A stretch of DNA of 64,000 nt, taken from positions 57,720 to 121,719 of the forward strand of contig NZ_BMUL01000020.1 of the NCBI RefSeq assembly GCF_014650175.1. Reading direction: 5' to 3'. Below are positions 26,821 through 35,580 of this stretch, piece after piece. Source of the stretch: Streptomyces termitum. GTDB lineage: Bacteria > Actinomycetota > Actinomycetes > Streptomycetales > Streptomycetaceae. Each line of letters opens with the position of its first letter. Position 1 is the first letter of the stretch. Made by a program: the position numbers and the translations under genes. The notes beneath the pieces are model-generated. The model saw nothing but the letters and a program-made list of their open reading frames with translations, had not been told where the DNA came from and did no database searches.

Positions 26821-27390
26821 TCACACCGGGCAGGGCCGGTACTCCAGGCTCAGTTCGCGGTCGACCGCGTAGCTGGTGCGCATGGAGGCGTCGATGACCT
26901 GCTGCCACGAGCCGTACTTGACGTACAGCTGGTCGGCGGTGGGGCCCAGGGGGTTCCCGTACTTCGCCTGGTTGCGGGCCTCCAGGACGCGCACCTCCTC
27001 CGGGGTCATGCCCGCGCGGGTGATCGACTTGGCCTGGTTGCGCATGTCGACCAGTTCGCGGGCGATCTCCTCGTCGGTCGCGCCGGCCTCCCGCATGGCC
27101 GCCTCGGTGCGGTGCATGTCCTCCAGGAGTCCGTGGTACCTCATCCGGGTCCGCTGGGCCTCGACCTTCTCGTCCATCGGCATCACGCGGATCCGGCACA
27201 CCACCGGATCGCTGCTCGGACAGGGGTCGTCGGCGGAGACGGGCCGTTCGAGCGGGGCGGTGATGACCGAACCGCACGCCTCGGCCGCCGACGCGGTGGC
27301 CGAGGCGCCCATGCCGAGAAGGGCGAACGCGGCGGCGAACGGTACGGCGAGGGAGGAGGTGAAAGGGGAGGTGAGACGCATGCGCGCCAC
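26821..27390 (-). CDS. Secreted hypothetical protein
   Basis: 189 aa from GTG 27390 (or ATG 27381). Signal peptide: basic start, hydrophobic SSLAVPFAAAFALLGMGASA, then SATASAAEA as a likely cleavage site. The mature part is helical and charged (TRMRYHGLLEDMHRTEAAMREAGATDEEIARELVDMRNQAKS), ending with four Cys in the mature chain counted overall (ACGS, DPCPS, VVCRI, RPCPV), which suggests disulphides outside the cell. No family recognised. Convergent with the STAND gene. Confidence 0.65.
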   Translation of the reverse strand: MARMRLTSPFTSSLAVPFAAAFALLGMGASATASAAEACGSVITAPLERPVSADDPCPSSDPVVCRIRVMPMDEKVEAQRTRMRYHGLLEDMHRTEAAMREAGATDEEIARELVDMRNQAKSITRAGMTPEEVRVLEARNQAKYGNPLGPTADQLYVKYGSWQQVIDASMRTSYAVDRELSLEYRPCPV

Positions 27391-27569
27391 TCTGGGGAGG
27401 GAAGTGGATCACTTCACGCAGGCACACCGGGGATCACTCCTACGAGCCATCCGATCCCTTTATCCCCATGAATGACACGAGATGCGGCTTATAGGACGAT
27501 CGCTTCTACTGGGGGCAGTCATTGCCCAGTGCCGCGCAGGTGTCGTGCGGTGGTTTTCGGAGGTTTCGT

Positions 27570-28055
27570 GTGGCCACGTTGACCGTGTGGAAGTTCGACG
27601 CGCCCGAGGGGGCGGCGGCGGTGGAGGACACGCTTCTTCAGTTGCAGAAGCAGGAGCTGATCAAGGTGCTCGACGCGGCGACGGTCAGCTGGCCGGCCGA
27701 GGCGTCGAAGCCGAAGACGAAGCAGTTGAACAACCTGACCGGGGTCGGGGCCCTCTCCGGGACCTTCTGGGGGATGCTTTTCGGTCTCCTCTTCCTGATG
27801 CCGCTGCTCGGCGCGGCGGTGGGCGCGGCGGCGGGGGCGCTGGGCGGGAAGCTGGCGGACGTCGGCATCGACGACGACTTCATCGAGTCGGTCAAGGCGA
27901 AGGTGACGCCGGGCACCTCGGCGCTCTTCCTGCTCTCCGAGGGCGCCATCGTCGACCGCGTCCGGGAGGCGTTCCCCCAGGGACACGCGGAGCTCATCCA
28001 GTCCAACCTGGACCGTGCCCAGGAGGAGAAGCTGCGGGAGGTGTTCGCCGGCTGA
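27570..28055 (+). CDS. DUF1269-type membrane protein
   Basis: 161 aa; GTG 27570 follows GGAGG by 6 nt. Begins ATLTVWKFDAPEGAAAVEDTLLQLQKQELI, then a Gly/Ala-rich hydrophobic hairpin (FWGMLFGLLFLMPLLGAAVGAAAGALGG) and SVKAKVTPGTSALFLLSEGA. This is the layout of the DUF1269 family, small membrane-associated proteins of unknown function that are often induced by stress. No operon partner. Confidence 0.8.
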   Translation: MATLTVWKFDAPEGAAAVEDTLLQLQKQELIKVLDAATVSWPAEASKPKTKQLNNLTGVGALSGTFWGMLFGLLFLMPLLGAAVGAAAGALGGKLADVGIDDDFIESVKAKVTPGTSALFLLSEGAIVDRVREAFPQGHAELIQSNLDRAQEEKLREVFAG

Positions 28056-28356
28056 GGCAGGGGATGGGGTACGGATCGGGCCGCTGGTGGATCGCCGCTG
28101 GCGGTCCCCTTCGCGAGGGTCGGTTCACCGGATCGGGGGGTGATCGGACAGAGGGACGTTCCTGCACCGTCCGGAGCAGGGCGGCGCCGCTACTTTCTGT
28201 GATCGGTGTCCGGTGGGCAGGAGAGATCCGCGCGGAAGCCGGGGACATCGCCGTGGTCGGCGGGGCCGTCGCGGCTTCGAGGGTGCCGCCGGGCCCGGTC
28301 ACCGCTCGCCCAGGGGGCCGCGACGGTCGGTCCCTCCTCCAGGAAGCAGTCACGGA
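28056..28356. other. 301-bp gap without a gene
   Basis: Between the DUF1269 gene and the ABC ATPase. Open frames here lack family-like sequence and ribosome sites. A TACTTT hexamer near 28190 could be a -10 element for the ATPase transcript. Nothing else seen. Confidence 0.4.
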
Positions 28357-29031
28357 ATGGACCACATCCTCAGCGCCAGGGGCGTCGACTTCTTCTACGG
28401 GGAGCGACAGGCGTTGTACGGCGCCGATTTCGAGCTGGCCGGCGGTGAGGTCGCCGCCATCACGGGAGGCAGCGGTGCGGGCAAGTCCTCGCTGCTGTAC
28501 TGCCTCGCCGGTGTGCTGCCCCCGGCGCGCGGCACGGTGACCTTCGACGGGATCGTCCTGTCGTCCCTCTCCGGCGCCGATCTGAGCGCCTTGCGCCGCG
28601 AACGCCTCGGGTTCGTCTCCTCCTCCGGGGAGCCGCTTCCCGAGCTGACCGTGCAGGAGAACGCGGCCCTGCCGATGCGGCTGGCGGGCATCGCCAAGGA
28701 CCGCGCGCACGCGGCGGCCGGCCGGGTGCTCGAACCGCTCGGCATGGGCGCCCATCTGCGGCGCAGGGCCGCGAACCTGTCGGGCGGCCAGAACCGGCGG
28801 GTCGCCGTCGCCCGCGCCCTCGTCCACCGGCCCGACGTAGTGTTCGCGGACGAGCCGACCGGCGCGCTGGACGGCGCCGACGCCACCGCGGTCCTGGAGG
28901 AGTTCCTCCGGCTCGCGCGGGAGCAGGAGACCGCCGTGGTGCTCGTGACGCACGACCCGGACGTGGCCGCCCGCGCCGACACCCGGTACGTGATGGCCGA
29001 CGGGGCGATCAGCCGACGGGTGACGGTGTGA
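28357..29031 (+). CDS. Orphan LolD/MacB-type ABC ATP-binding protein
   Basis: 224 aa. Walker A GGSGAGKSS, signature NLSGGQNRRVAVARAL, Walker B DVVFADEPTGALDGADA, H-loop VTHDPD: a MacB/LolD-like ATPase that normally drives an FtsX-fold permease. Two oddities: the Q-loop Gln, usually in FVFQ before the LLPELTVxEN block, is replaced (GFVSSSGEPLPELTVQENA), and no permease gene follows; the next 420 bp hold no gene. It may serve a distant permease or be decaying. Start ATG 28357 fits the family N-terminus; the ribosome site is weak. Confidence 0.8.
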   Translation: MDHILSARGVDFFYGERQALYGADFELAGGEVAAITGGSGAGKSSLLYCLAGVLPPARGTVTFDGIVLSSLSGADLSALRRERLGFVSSSGEPLPELTVQENAALPMRLAGIAKDRAHAAAGRVLEPLGMGAHLRRRAANLSGGQNRRVAVARALVHRPDVVFADEPTGALDGADATAVLEEFLRLAREQETAVVLVTHDPDVAARADTRYVMADGAISRRVTV

Positions 29032-29452
29032 GGCCCTTCCCGGGCCCCGGCCGGGTCTTCTCCTGACGGTCTCCGGGGCGGTGCCGGGCCCCGCCTGCCC
29101 GGCGGCGACGGCTCCCGCCGCCCTCGCGGCGCGCGGGCCCCTTCCAGCCGGGCGGGCCGATGTCCGCCGCCCGCGCTCCTCCGGCCCGTACGGATCGGAG
29201 CCGTTCATCCAGGTCCTCCCGTCCCGTACGAGGGAGGGCCCCGGGCGCGGGACGGGCCGGGCCGGGCCGGAACCCCTCGGCCGCGCCGCCCGCCCACCGC
29301 ACGCGCGGCCGGGGGTCCCGCGCGCGGGCCGTCGCGGGCGGCCGGGGCGCTGCCGGTACCGGGGCCGGGCGTGATCCGGGGCCGCGGGGCGCGCCTCCCG
29401 GAGGCCGTTCCGGCCGCGCTTCGGTGCGGCGCGGCCCCGGCTCGCGTACGGG
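29032..29452. other. 421-bp stretch without a gene
   Basis: Very GC-rich, with Arg/Pro/Gly-rich spurious frames on both strands and no recognisable domain. Where a permease would be expected after the ABC ATPase, none is present. Short inverted GGCCCGG/CCGGGCC runs near 29032-29060 may form a terminator. Confidence 0.4.
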
Positions 29453-29923
29453 CTAGGAGAACTGGCCGGGGACGTAGTCGCCGGCGGGCTGCCGGGTCAT
29501 GACGTTCAGGCGGTTGAAGGCGTTGATGAGCGCGATCAGCGAGACCAGGGCCGCCAGCTGCTCCTCGTCGTAGTGCTGGGCGGCGTTCTGCCAGGCCGCG
29601 TCCGTGATGCCGGTGCCGTTCGCGAGGCGGGTGCCCTCCTCGGCCAGTTCGAGGGCGGCGCGCTCGGCCTCCGTGTAGACCGTGGCCTCGCGCCAGGCCG
29701 CGACGAGGTGGAGGCGGAGGGCCGTCTCGCCGGCCGCCGCCGCGTCCTTGGTGTGCATGTCGAGGCAGAATCCACAGCCGTTGATCTGGCTGGCGCGGAT
29801 CTTCACCAGCTCCTGGGTGCTGTGCGGCAGGACCGTCTCCGGGATGGCGAAGCCGGCGGAGGCCAGGTGACGGACGACCTTGGAGGCGATCGGGCTGGTG
29901 AAGAGGTTGAGGCGGGCGTCCAT
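29453..29923 (-). CDS. AhpD-like carboxymuconolactone decarboxylase-family protein
   Basis: 156 aa, ATG 29923 after GAGGAG. Contains the peroxidase-type redox motif INGCGFCLDMHTKDA (CxxC plus His) of the AhpD/CMD superfamily, with the helix LVKIRASQ before it. Such proteins reduce peroxides or act as alkylhydroperoxidase-like enzymes; ones of this size are usually annotated by the CMD domain alone. Transcribed alone. The divergent neighbour is an alpha/beta hydrolase, 117 bp away. Confidence 0.88.
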   Translation of the reverse strand: MDARLNLFTSPIASKVVRHLASAGFAIPETVLPHSTQELVKIRASQINGCGFCLDMHTKDAAAAGETALRLHLVAAWREATVYTEAERAALELAEEGTRLANGTGITDAAWQNAAQHYDEEQLAALVSLIALINAFNRLNVMTRQPAGDYVPGQFS

Positions 29924-30040
29924 GGGTGCTCCTCGGGTCGAGAGTGCCGGTGGCGGCGGGAGGCGGATCGTTCCGTCTCTTCCGCGCTTTCATGGGACTG
30001 ACGGAACGCCGCACGGCGATGTGACGGGGAGGGGCGGAAC

Positions 30041-30886
30041 GTGGGTGTGAACTGGGTCACATGGCAGTTCGTACGGGACGGGGTGACGCTGTCCGGGCGG
30101 GAATGGACGGACACGGGGGCCGGGCCGGGGCCCTCCGTGCTGCTGCTGCACGGGCTCGCCGGGCACTGCGGCGAGTGGGACGCGCTGGCCGGGGCCCTGG
30201 CCGCCGACGGGTACCGCGTCCTCGCCCTCGACCAGCGCGGGCACGGGGACAGCGAGCGCCGCCCCGGGGACGTCTCCCGGGCCGCGTACGCCTCCGACGT
30301 CCTGGAGGTCGCCGGAGCCCTCACGGCGGACGGCGGGCCCGTCGCGCTCGTCGGGCAGTCCTACGGCGGGCACGCCGCGCTCCTCGCCGCCGCCCGCAGG
30401 CCGCCCCGCGTCGCCGGGGCCGTACTCGTCGAGGCCGGTCCCGGCGGGTCCGCGCCCGACCGGACCGAGCAGGTCGCCGGGTGGCTGCGGGGATGGCCGG
30501 TGCCCTTCCCCGACCGGGAGGCCGCCGTCGCGCACTTCGGCGGCGGGCCGGTCGGCGAGGGGTGGGCCGGCGGGCTGGAGGAGCGGGACGGCGGCTGGTG
30601 GCCGCGGTTCGACCCCGAGGTCCTGGCCGCCTCGCTCGCCGAGAACGCCGTCCGCTCCTGGTGGGAGGAGTGGGACGCGATCGACGTGCCCCTCCTCGCC
30701 GTCCTCGGCCAGAACGGCATCATCGACCCGGAGCAGTGGGACGGGATGGCCCGGCGGCAGGAACGGCGGCTGACCGCGGTCAGCGTGCCCGGCACCGGAC
30801 ACGACCTGCACCTGGAGGCGCCGGAGGCGCTGTACGGGGTGGTGGCGCCGTTCCTGCGGGAGCTGTTCGCGGGGGTGGATGGATAG
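30041..30886 (+). CDS. Alpha/beta hydrolase
   Basis: 281 aa from GTG 30041, preceded by GGGGAGGGG. Alpha/beta-hydrolase fold: oxyanion LLLHGLAGHCGEW, nucleophile elbow LVGQSYGGHAAL (Ser), catalytic Asp likely in QNGIIDPEQ and His in GTGHDLHLEAPE. Substrate cannot be told. Cytoplasmic, no signal peptide. A remnant of an aldo/keto reductase gene follows. Confidence 0.88.
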   Translation: MGVNWVTWQFVRDGVTLSGREWTDTGAGPGPSVLLLHGLAGHCGEWDALAGALAADGYRVLALDQRGHGDSERRPGDVSRAAYASDVLEVAGALTADGGPVALVGQSYGGHAALLAAARRPPRVAGAVLVEAGPGGSAPDRTEQVAGWLRGWPVPFPDREAAVAHFGGGPVGEGWAGGLEERDGGWWPRFDPEVLAASLAENAVRSWWEEWDAIDVPLLAVLGQNGIIDPEQWDGMARRQERRLTAVSVPGTGHDLHLEAPEALYGVVAPFLRELFAGVDG

Positions 30887-30920
30887 GCGTTCTCTCTGTA
30901 CGGGGAGGGCGGGAGGGCCG

Positions 30921-31251
30921 GGGCAGCGGATCGTGGAGGCGCACGCGGTGGCCGAGCGGCGCGGGCTGCGCCGCTTCCGCACCGAGCAGCCGCCGTACTC
31001 GCTCCTCGCGCGCGGCGCGGAGACCTCGGTGCCGCCCGTCGCCCGGGAGTACGGGATGGGCGTGCCGGCCTGGGCCCCGCCGGCCTCCGGCTATCTGTCG
31101 GGGGCGTACCGGAAGGGGCGGCCGGCCGTCCTCGGCTCCGGGCGGGCCGCGCTCACTCCGCACCGCTTCGACCCCGCCCTCCCCGAGAACGCGGTGAAGC
31201 TCGACGCGGTCGAGGAACCCGCCCTGCTCGCCGAGGAGATCGGCTGCTCGC
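30921..31251 (+). pseudogene. Aldo/keto reductase fragment
   Basis: An internal piece of about 110 codons is readable in one frame: IVEAHAVAERRGLRRFRTEQPPYSLLARGAE, VPPVAREYGMGVPAWAPPASGYLSGAYRKG and ENAVKLDAVEEPALLAEEIGCSLP. These match the middle-to-late part of aldo/keto reductases (substrate-side strand and the KLDAVxxL...AEEIGCSLP helix). The N-terminal two thirds with catalytic Tyr and the final cofactor-binding part are missing, and no ribosome site precedes it. I read it as a decayed gene left between the hydrolase and marC. Confidence 0.7.
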
Positions 31252-31320
31252 TGCCCGGGCCGCCGCCGACCCGCTCTCCTGACCCCCGGACCGCCCCCGG
31301 ACCGCCCCGGGAAGAAGGGC

Positions 31321-31959
31321 TCAGTGCCGCCCGAGGATGTGCACACCCAGGTCGGACAGGCCGTCGAGGAAGAGGTCCACGCCGACCGCGGCGAGCAGCA
31401 GGCCCAGCAGGCGGCCGAGCAGTTCGATGGTGGTGTGGTGGGTGCGGCTCAGCAGCCGGGTGAGGACCAGGACGCAGACCAGGTCGAGCGCGATGACGCA
31501 CACGTACGCGCCGACCACGGTCGAGCGCCAGCCGACCGAGTAGCGGGCGGCGGCCTCGATCAGGACGGCGGTCATGGCGAGCGGGCTGACGATGTACGGC
31601 ATCAGCAGTTCGCGGACGCCGCCGGCGATGTCGGGGGCGTCCTGGTGGGGGCCGTCCGAGCCGAGGTGCATGCCGAGCACGAGCCCGACCGCGTACACGA
31701 AGAAGATCGCGCCACCGGCGAGTTGGAGCGCCGGGGTGCTGATGTGGAAGAGGTCGAGCAGCCACGGCGCCGTGATGCCGGTGACCAGGCCGACGAGGAC
31801 CGCCGCGCCCGAGGAGATCAGGGCGATGGTGCGGAGCTGGCGGACCGGGTGGGTCTGGGCGAGCCCGGCGAAGGCGAGGAGCACCTTCGGCGGGCCGACG
31901 ACGGAGAAGAAGGTGATGAAGGCCGCGGAGAAGGTGAAGGGGTTCACAGCGGACATCAT
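31321..31959 (-). CDS. MarC-family integral membrane protein
   Basis: 212 aa with six hydrophobic segments, starting MMSAVNPFTFSAAFITFFSVVGPPKVLLAFAGL, the MarC family opening (NPF ... PxKVLLxF). Family members are inner-membrane proteins of unclear function, once linked to multiple antibiotic resistance. ATG at 31959 or 31956; the ribosome site is weak for both. Divergent from the TerD fusion gene, with 240 bp between them. Confidence 0.88.
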   Translation of the reverse strand: MMSAVNPFTFSAAFITFFSVVGPPKVLLAFAGLAQTHPVRQLRTIALISSGAAVLVGLVTGITAPWLLDLFHISTPALQLAGGAIFFVYAVGLVLGMHLGSDGPHQDAPDIAGGVRELLMPYIVSPLAMTAVLIEAAARYSVGWRSTVVGAYVCVIALDLVCVLVLTRLLSRTHHTTIELLGRLLGLLLAAVGVDLFLDGLSDLGVHILGRH

Positions 31960-32199
31960 GCGGCGGCCGGGTGATTCCGGGCGGATTGACGTGTTTCCTC
32001 CCGCGCGGCGTCGAGAACGGCGGCCCGTCTCCTCCCCGGGACGGAAACGGGCCCGACCGCCCCGGCACCGCCCCGCACGGAACCCGGTACCGCCCCCGCG
32101 CGAGGCAGTCCGACTTTCACATCTCCTCCCCATTCCGTTCGCCCGGACGCTACCGTTCCCCAGGGACCGGTCCATGAGCGAGATCTGGGGGACGGACAT

Positions 32200-34284
32200 A
32201 TGCGGGAACTGCCCAAGGGAGCCAACACCGGCCTCGCCGCGCTGAGCGAGGACACCGGGTCGGTGGTCGTCGGACTGGGCTGGAGCAGCCCGTCCGGGGA
32301 CGGGGACGCCGACGTCTCGGTCCTCCTCCTCGACGACGGCGGCAAGGTCCGCAGCGACGCCGACTTCTACTTCTACAACCGCCCGTCCGCCGAGGACGGC
32401 AGCGTCCAGCTGCTCGGCAAGGTCCCGACGGAGGACGGCAGCGAGGACCGCATCAGCATCGACCTGACCGCGGTCCCCCCGGAGGTCACCAGGATCGTGA
32501 TCGCGGCGAGCCGGTACGGCGAATCGTCCTTCGGCGACCTGAACGACCTGCGGCTCTCCCTCGCGGACCGCTCGGGCGAGGCCCTGCTCGGCTTCTCCAT
32601 CACGGACGCCACCGTCGAGACCGCGTTCATCTTCGGGGAGCTCTACCGGCGCGGCGAGGAGTGGAAGTTCCGGGCCGTCGGGCAGGGGTACGAGACGGGG
32701 CTCGCGGGGCTCGCCACGGACTTCGGCATCCGGATCGCCGAGGACGACGAGGGCCAGGAGGCGGAGCCGGGGGCGGAGGCGGGCCCGGAGGCCACCGCGC
32801 CCGCCGCGGCCCCGGAGGGCGTACGGGACGGCGCGGCGGCCCCCGCCGGGGGCGCCCCCGGCGACGCGACCCCCGCGCAGCCGGCCGGCACCGCCCCCGC
32901 CGGCTCCCCGGACGCGCCGGCGGCGGGCGCGCGCGCCCGTGGGACCCGTACCGCGAAGAAGAAGGTCACCCTCCCCCGTACCGCGAAGAAGTCCCTGGCG
33001 GAGAACGACTCCTGGCGGCCCGCCCGGCTCTTCCCCGTCCCCTCCTACCGCAGCGACAAGGAGCGCGAGGTGCGGGCGACCTCGGTGCTGCTCTCGGTCA
33101 TGGCCGAGGTCCCGGAGTTCGGCCGGCGCCTGACCGCGGGATTCGGCGCCCCGGCGGGCCGCATGCAGACCTTCACCGAGGTGTCCCTGCCGCACGGGGA
33201 GACCCCGAAGCGGCCGGACGGGGTGATCCGGGTGGAGCGGGCGGGCAAGCTCTGGACGGCGCTGGTCGAGACGAAGACCAACGGCAACCCGCTGAAGAGC
33301 GAGCAGGTCCAGAACTACATGGACATCGCCGCCCGGCGGGGGTACGAGGCCGTGATCACGCTCTCCAACGACGTGGCCCTGGAGGGCATCCCGCTCGTCG
33401 AGGTGAAGACCGACGGCCGCCGCAAGCACAAGGTCTCGCTGTGGCACCTCTCCTGGGCCGAGGTGGCCCACCAGGCGCAGATGCTGATCCGGCACGAGGG
33501 CGTCGGCAACGCGGCGCACGTCTGGCTGCTCCAGGAGCTCCTGCACTACCTCCAGCACGACAACTCGGGCTGCCACGGCTTCCAGAACATGGGCCCCTCC
33601 TGGGTCCCGGTGCGCAACGGGATCGACGACGAGACCCTCGTCCCCGGCGACCCGCGCGCGGTGGAGGTCGTGGAGAGCTGGGAGCGGCTGATCCGCCAGG
33701 TCTGCCTGCGCCTCGGCGGGGAGCTCGGCCAGAAGGCCCTCCCGGTGCAGCGCGCGAAGCGGGGCACCGACCCCAAGTCCCGGCGCGTCGAGCTCGCCGA
33801 CCGGCTGTGCGAGGAGGGGAAGCTCTCCGCGGAGATCCGCATCGACGGCACCCCGACCGTCCTGTCGCTCACCGCCGACCTCAGGACCGGCAAGATCCGC
33901 ACGTCCGTCGAGGTGCCCGCGCCGGACGGCACCTACCCGCTGTCGGTGGTGAAGCGGCTGATCCGCGCGCTGGAGACGGCGCCCGCGGACCTGCACGTCG
34001 AGACGCTCGTGGAGGGGCGCACCGGGCCGCGCGGGACACTGGAGCGCCTGCGGCCCGAGCCGGGCGACCTGCTGCCCAGGGACGGCGCCGAGACGGCCGG
34101 GTTCCGGCTCTCCCTCTTCAAGGGGATGGGGAACACCCGCGGCTCCGCCGAGTCCGGGTTCATCCGCAGCATCGACGACGCGGTCGACCGCTTCCACGGC
34201 TCCGTCGTCGTCCACCTCGGCCAGTTCGAGCAGCGCCGCCCGGCGCGGGCGAAGACCGCCTCCGAACCGTCCGCACCCCGCTGA
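32200..34284 (+). CDS. TerD stress protein fused to a PD-(D/E)xK nuclease-like domain
   Basis: 694 aa, ATG 32200 after GGGGGAC. Residues 1-175 are a TerD calcium-binding beta-sandwich: MRELPKGANTGL, VVVGLGWS, DVSVLLLDDGGKVRSDADFYFYNRP, DRISIDLTAVP, AFIFGELYRRGEEWKFRAVGQGY. Residues 180-280 are an Ala/Pro linker ending in a basic stretch. Residues about 300-420 carry a restriction-endonuclease-fold pattern: PD at 339-340 and ETK at 358-360 in LVETKTNGNPLKSEQVQNYM, followed by AVITLSND. The C-terminal ~270 residues are unassigned. TerD proteins belong to tellurite/phage-resistance stress complexes; the fusion suggests a DNA-acting defence or stress role, unproven. Confidence 0.8.
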   Translation: MRELPKGANTGLAALSEDTGSVVVGLGWSSPSGDGDADVSVLLLDDGGKVRSDADFYFYNRPSAEDGSVQLLGKVPTEDGSEDRISIDLTAVPPEVTRIVIAASRYGESSFGDLNDLRLSLADRSGEALLGFSITDATVETAFIFGELYRRGEEWKFRAVGQGYETGLAGLATDFGIRIAEDDEGQEAEPGAEAGPEATAPAAAPEGVRDGAAAPAGGAPGDATPAQPAGTAPAGSPDAPAAGARARGTRTAKKKVTLPRTAKKSLAENDSWRPARLFPVPSYRSDKEREVRATSVLLSVMAEVPEFGRRLTAGFGAPAGRMQTFTEVSLPHGETPKRPDGVIRVERAGKLWTALVETKTNGNPLKSEQVQNYMDIAARRGYEAVITLSNDVALEGIPLVEVKTDGRRKHKVSLWHLSWAEVAHQAQMLIRHEGVGNAAHVWLLQELLHYLQHDNSGCHGFQNMGPSWVPVRNGIDDETLVPGDPRAVEVVESWERLIRQVCLRLGGELGQKALPVQRAKRGTDPKSRRVELADRLCEEGKLSAEIRIDGTPTVLSLTADLRTGKIRTSVEVPAPDGTYPLSVVKRLIRALETAPADLHVETLVEGRTGPRGTLERLRPEPGDLLPRDGAETAGFRLSLFKGMGNTRGSAESGFIRSIDDAVDRFHGSVVVHLGQFEQRRPARAKTASEPSAPR

Positions 34285-34394
34285 CCTGCACCGACGCGGT
34301 CCGGCAGGGGCGCGGGGCCGGGGAGTTCGACGGCTCTCGGGAATCAGCGGGGCGGGTGTCATCCTTGACAGGACAGGCCCCGGTGCGGGGATGA

Positions 34395-34410
34395 ATCCCC
34401 CCTGGGGTAT
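34395..34410. promoter_or_regulatory. Probable CsoR/CstR operator
   Basis: ATCCCCCCTGGGGTAT, a near palindrome of the ATxCCCC...GGGGxAT type known for CsoR-family sites, placed between a TTGACA (34365-34370) and the ribosome site of the regulator gene. It suggests autoregulation. Confidence 0.6.
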
Positions 34411-34427
34411 CTGCTGGAGGAGTGGCT

Positions 34428-34715
34428 GTGCAACTCGATCTCGCGGGCGCGGAGCTCAAGGCCGTGCTCAACCGGCTGCGCCGGGCGCAGGGTCAGATCT
34501 CCGGGGTGATCCGGATGATCGAGGAGGGGCGGGACTGCGAGGAGGTCGTGACGCAGCTGGCCGCCGCCTCGCGGGCGCTGGACCGGGCCGGGTTCGCGAT
34601 CATCGCGACCGGGCTCCAGCAGTGCCTGACGGACATGGAGGACGGGAAGCGGAACGGCGAGGACCCGGACAAGATGCGGGCCCGGCTGGAGAAGCTGTTC
34701 CTGTCGCTGGCCTGA
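34428..34715 (+). CDS. CsoR/CstR-family repressor
   Basis: 95 aa all-helical DsrA/CsoR family protein: LNRLRRAQGQISGVIRMIEEGRDCEEVVTQLAAASRALDR. Start GTG 34428 is 7 nt from GGAGG; a GTG 6 nt earlier is too close. Copper sensors of this family bind metal through Cys-His-Cys. Here Cys37 and Cys66 are present but the His position (residue 62, in IIATGLQQC) is Gly, as in persulphide sensors of the CstR type that use two Cys only. I infer a sulphide/persulphide or other thiol sensor rather than a copper sensor. No rhodanese or transporter is beside it. Confidence 0.85.
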   Translation: MQLDLAGAELKAVLNRLRRAQGQISGVIRMIEEGRDCEEVVTQLAAASRALDRAGFAIIATGLQQCLTDMEDGKRNGEDPDKMRARLEKLFLSLA

Positions 34716-34851
34716 GCGGACGCGGTGCCCCGTACACGGGGGCACTGCGTCCGACCTAATCGGATAGGAATCCGTTTCCTGGGTCGCGCCAGGTATGCTC
34801 GAAGGACGGAACCATCGACGACGGGGGCGCGACGAAGGGCAGGAACGGGCG

Positions 34852-35580
34852 ATGAGCACGAGACGACCGCAGGCCGGCGACGGGCCGCCCGGCCCCCTGC
34901 TCGCCCTCCTCCCGGCCGGGAACACGCCGGGGACCGGCGCCGCCCCCGCGCCCGCCCCCGAGCGCGCCGACGCCGCCCGCAACCGCCGCCGGATCCTCGA
35001 CGCCGCCGCCCGGATCGTCGCCGAGAAGGGCCCCGACGCGGTCACCATGAACCAGGTCGCCCACGCCAGCGGAATCGGCGTCGGCACCGTCTACCGCCGC
35101 TTCGGCGACGTCTCGCAGCTGCTCTGGGCGCTCCTCGACGACCGCGAGCGCCGGTTCCAGGAGGCGTACATGAGCGGGCCGCCGCCGCTCGGGCCCGGCG
35201 CCCCCGCCGGCGAGCGGCTCGACGCCTTCCTCGACGCGCTGGTGGACCGGGTCGCCGAGCAGCGGGCCCTGCTGCTCGCCGCCCACTCCGCCGCCCCCCG
35301 CGCCCGCTACCACAGCGGCGCCTACCAGGTGATGCACACGCACACGGCGATGCTGCTGTCCCGGCTGCGGCCCGGCTGCGACGCCGCCCTCCTCGCCCAC
35401 CTGCTGCTGGCGCCGTTCTCGCCGGACCTGATGCACCACCTCTCGGTGGAACAGGCGTTGCCCGCCGAGCGGGTCAAGGCGGGCGTACGGGACCTGCTCG
35501 CGCTGCGCGCCCCGGCGGCGTCCCCGTCCGTGGACACCCCCTGGACCCCGCCGCCCCCGCGTCCGACGATCACCCCATGA
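34852..35580 (+). CDS. TetR-family transcriptional regulator
   Basis: 242 aa; ATG 34852 with AGGAACGG upstream. HTH at about residues 43-90: RRILDAAARIVAEKGPDAVTMNQVAHASGIGVGTVYRRFGD. The C-terminal ligand domain is generic (AGERLDAFLDALVDRVAEQRALLLAAHS). The stop overlaps the start of a small hydrolase gene (ATGA), so the two are one operon and the regulator may control that hydrolase and itself. Confidence 0.93.
   Translation: MSTRRPQAGDGPPGPLLALLPAGNTPGTGAAPAPAPERADAARNRRRILDAAARIVAEKGPDAVTMNQVAHASGIGVGTVYRRFGDVSQLLWALLDDRERRFQEAYMSGPPPLGPGAPAGERLDAFLDALVDRVAEQRALLLAAHSAAPRARYHSGAYQVMHTHTAMLLSRLRPGCDAALLAHLLLAPFSPDLMHHLSVEQALPAERVKAGVRDLLALRAPAASPSVDTPWTPPPPRPTITP

Noticed and set aside
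29081..29374. 98-aa plus-strand frame as a small gene after the ABC ATPase
   Set aside because: Pro/Arg/Gly-rich without ribosome site or domain; looks like random GC-rich frame.
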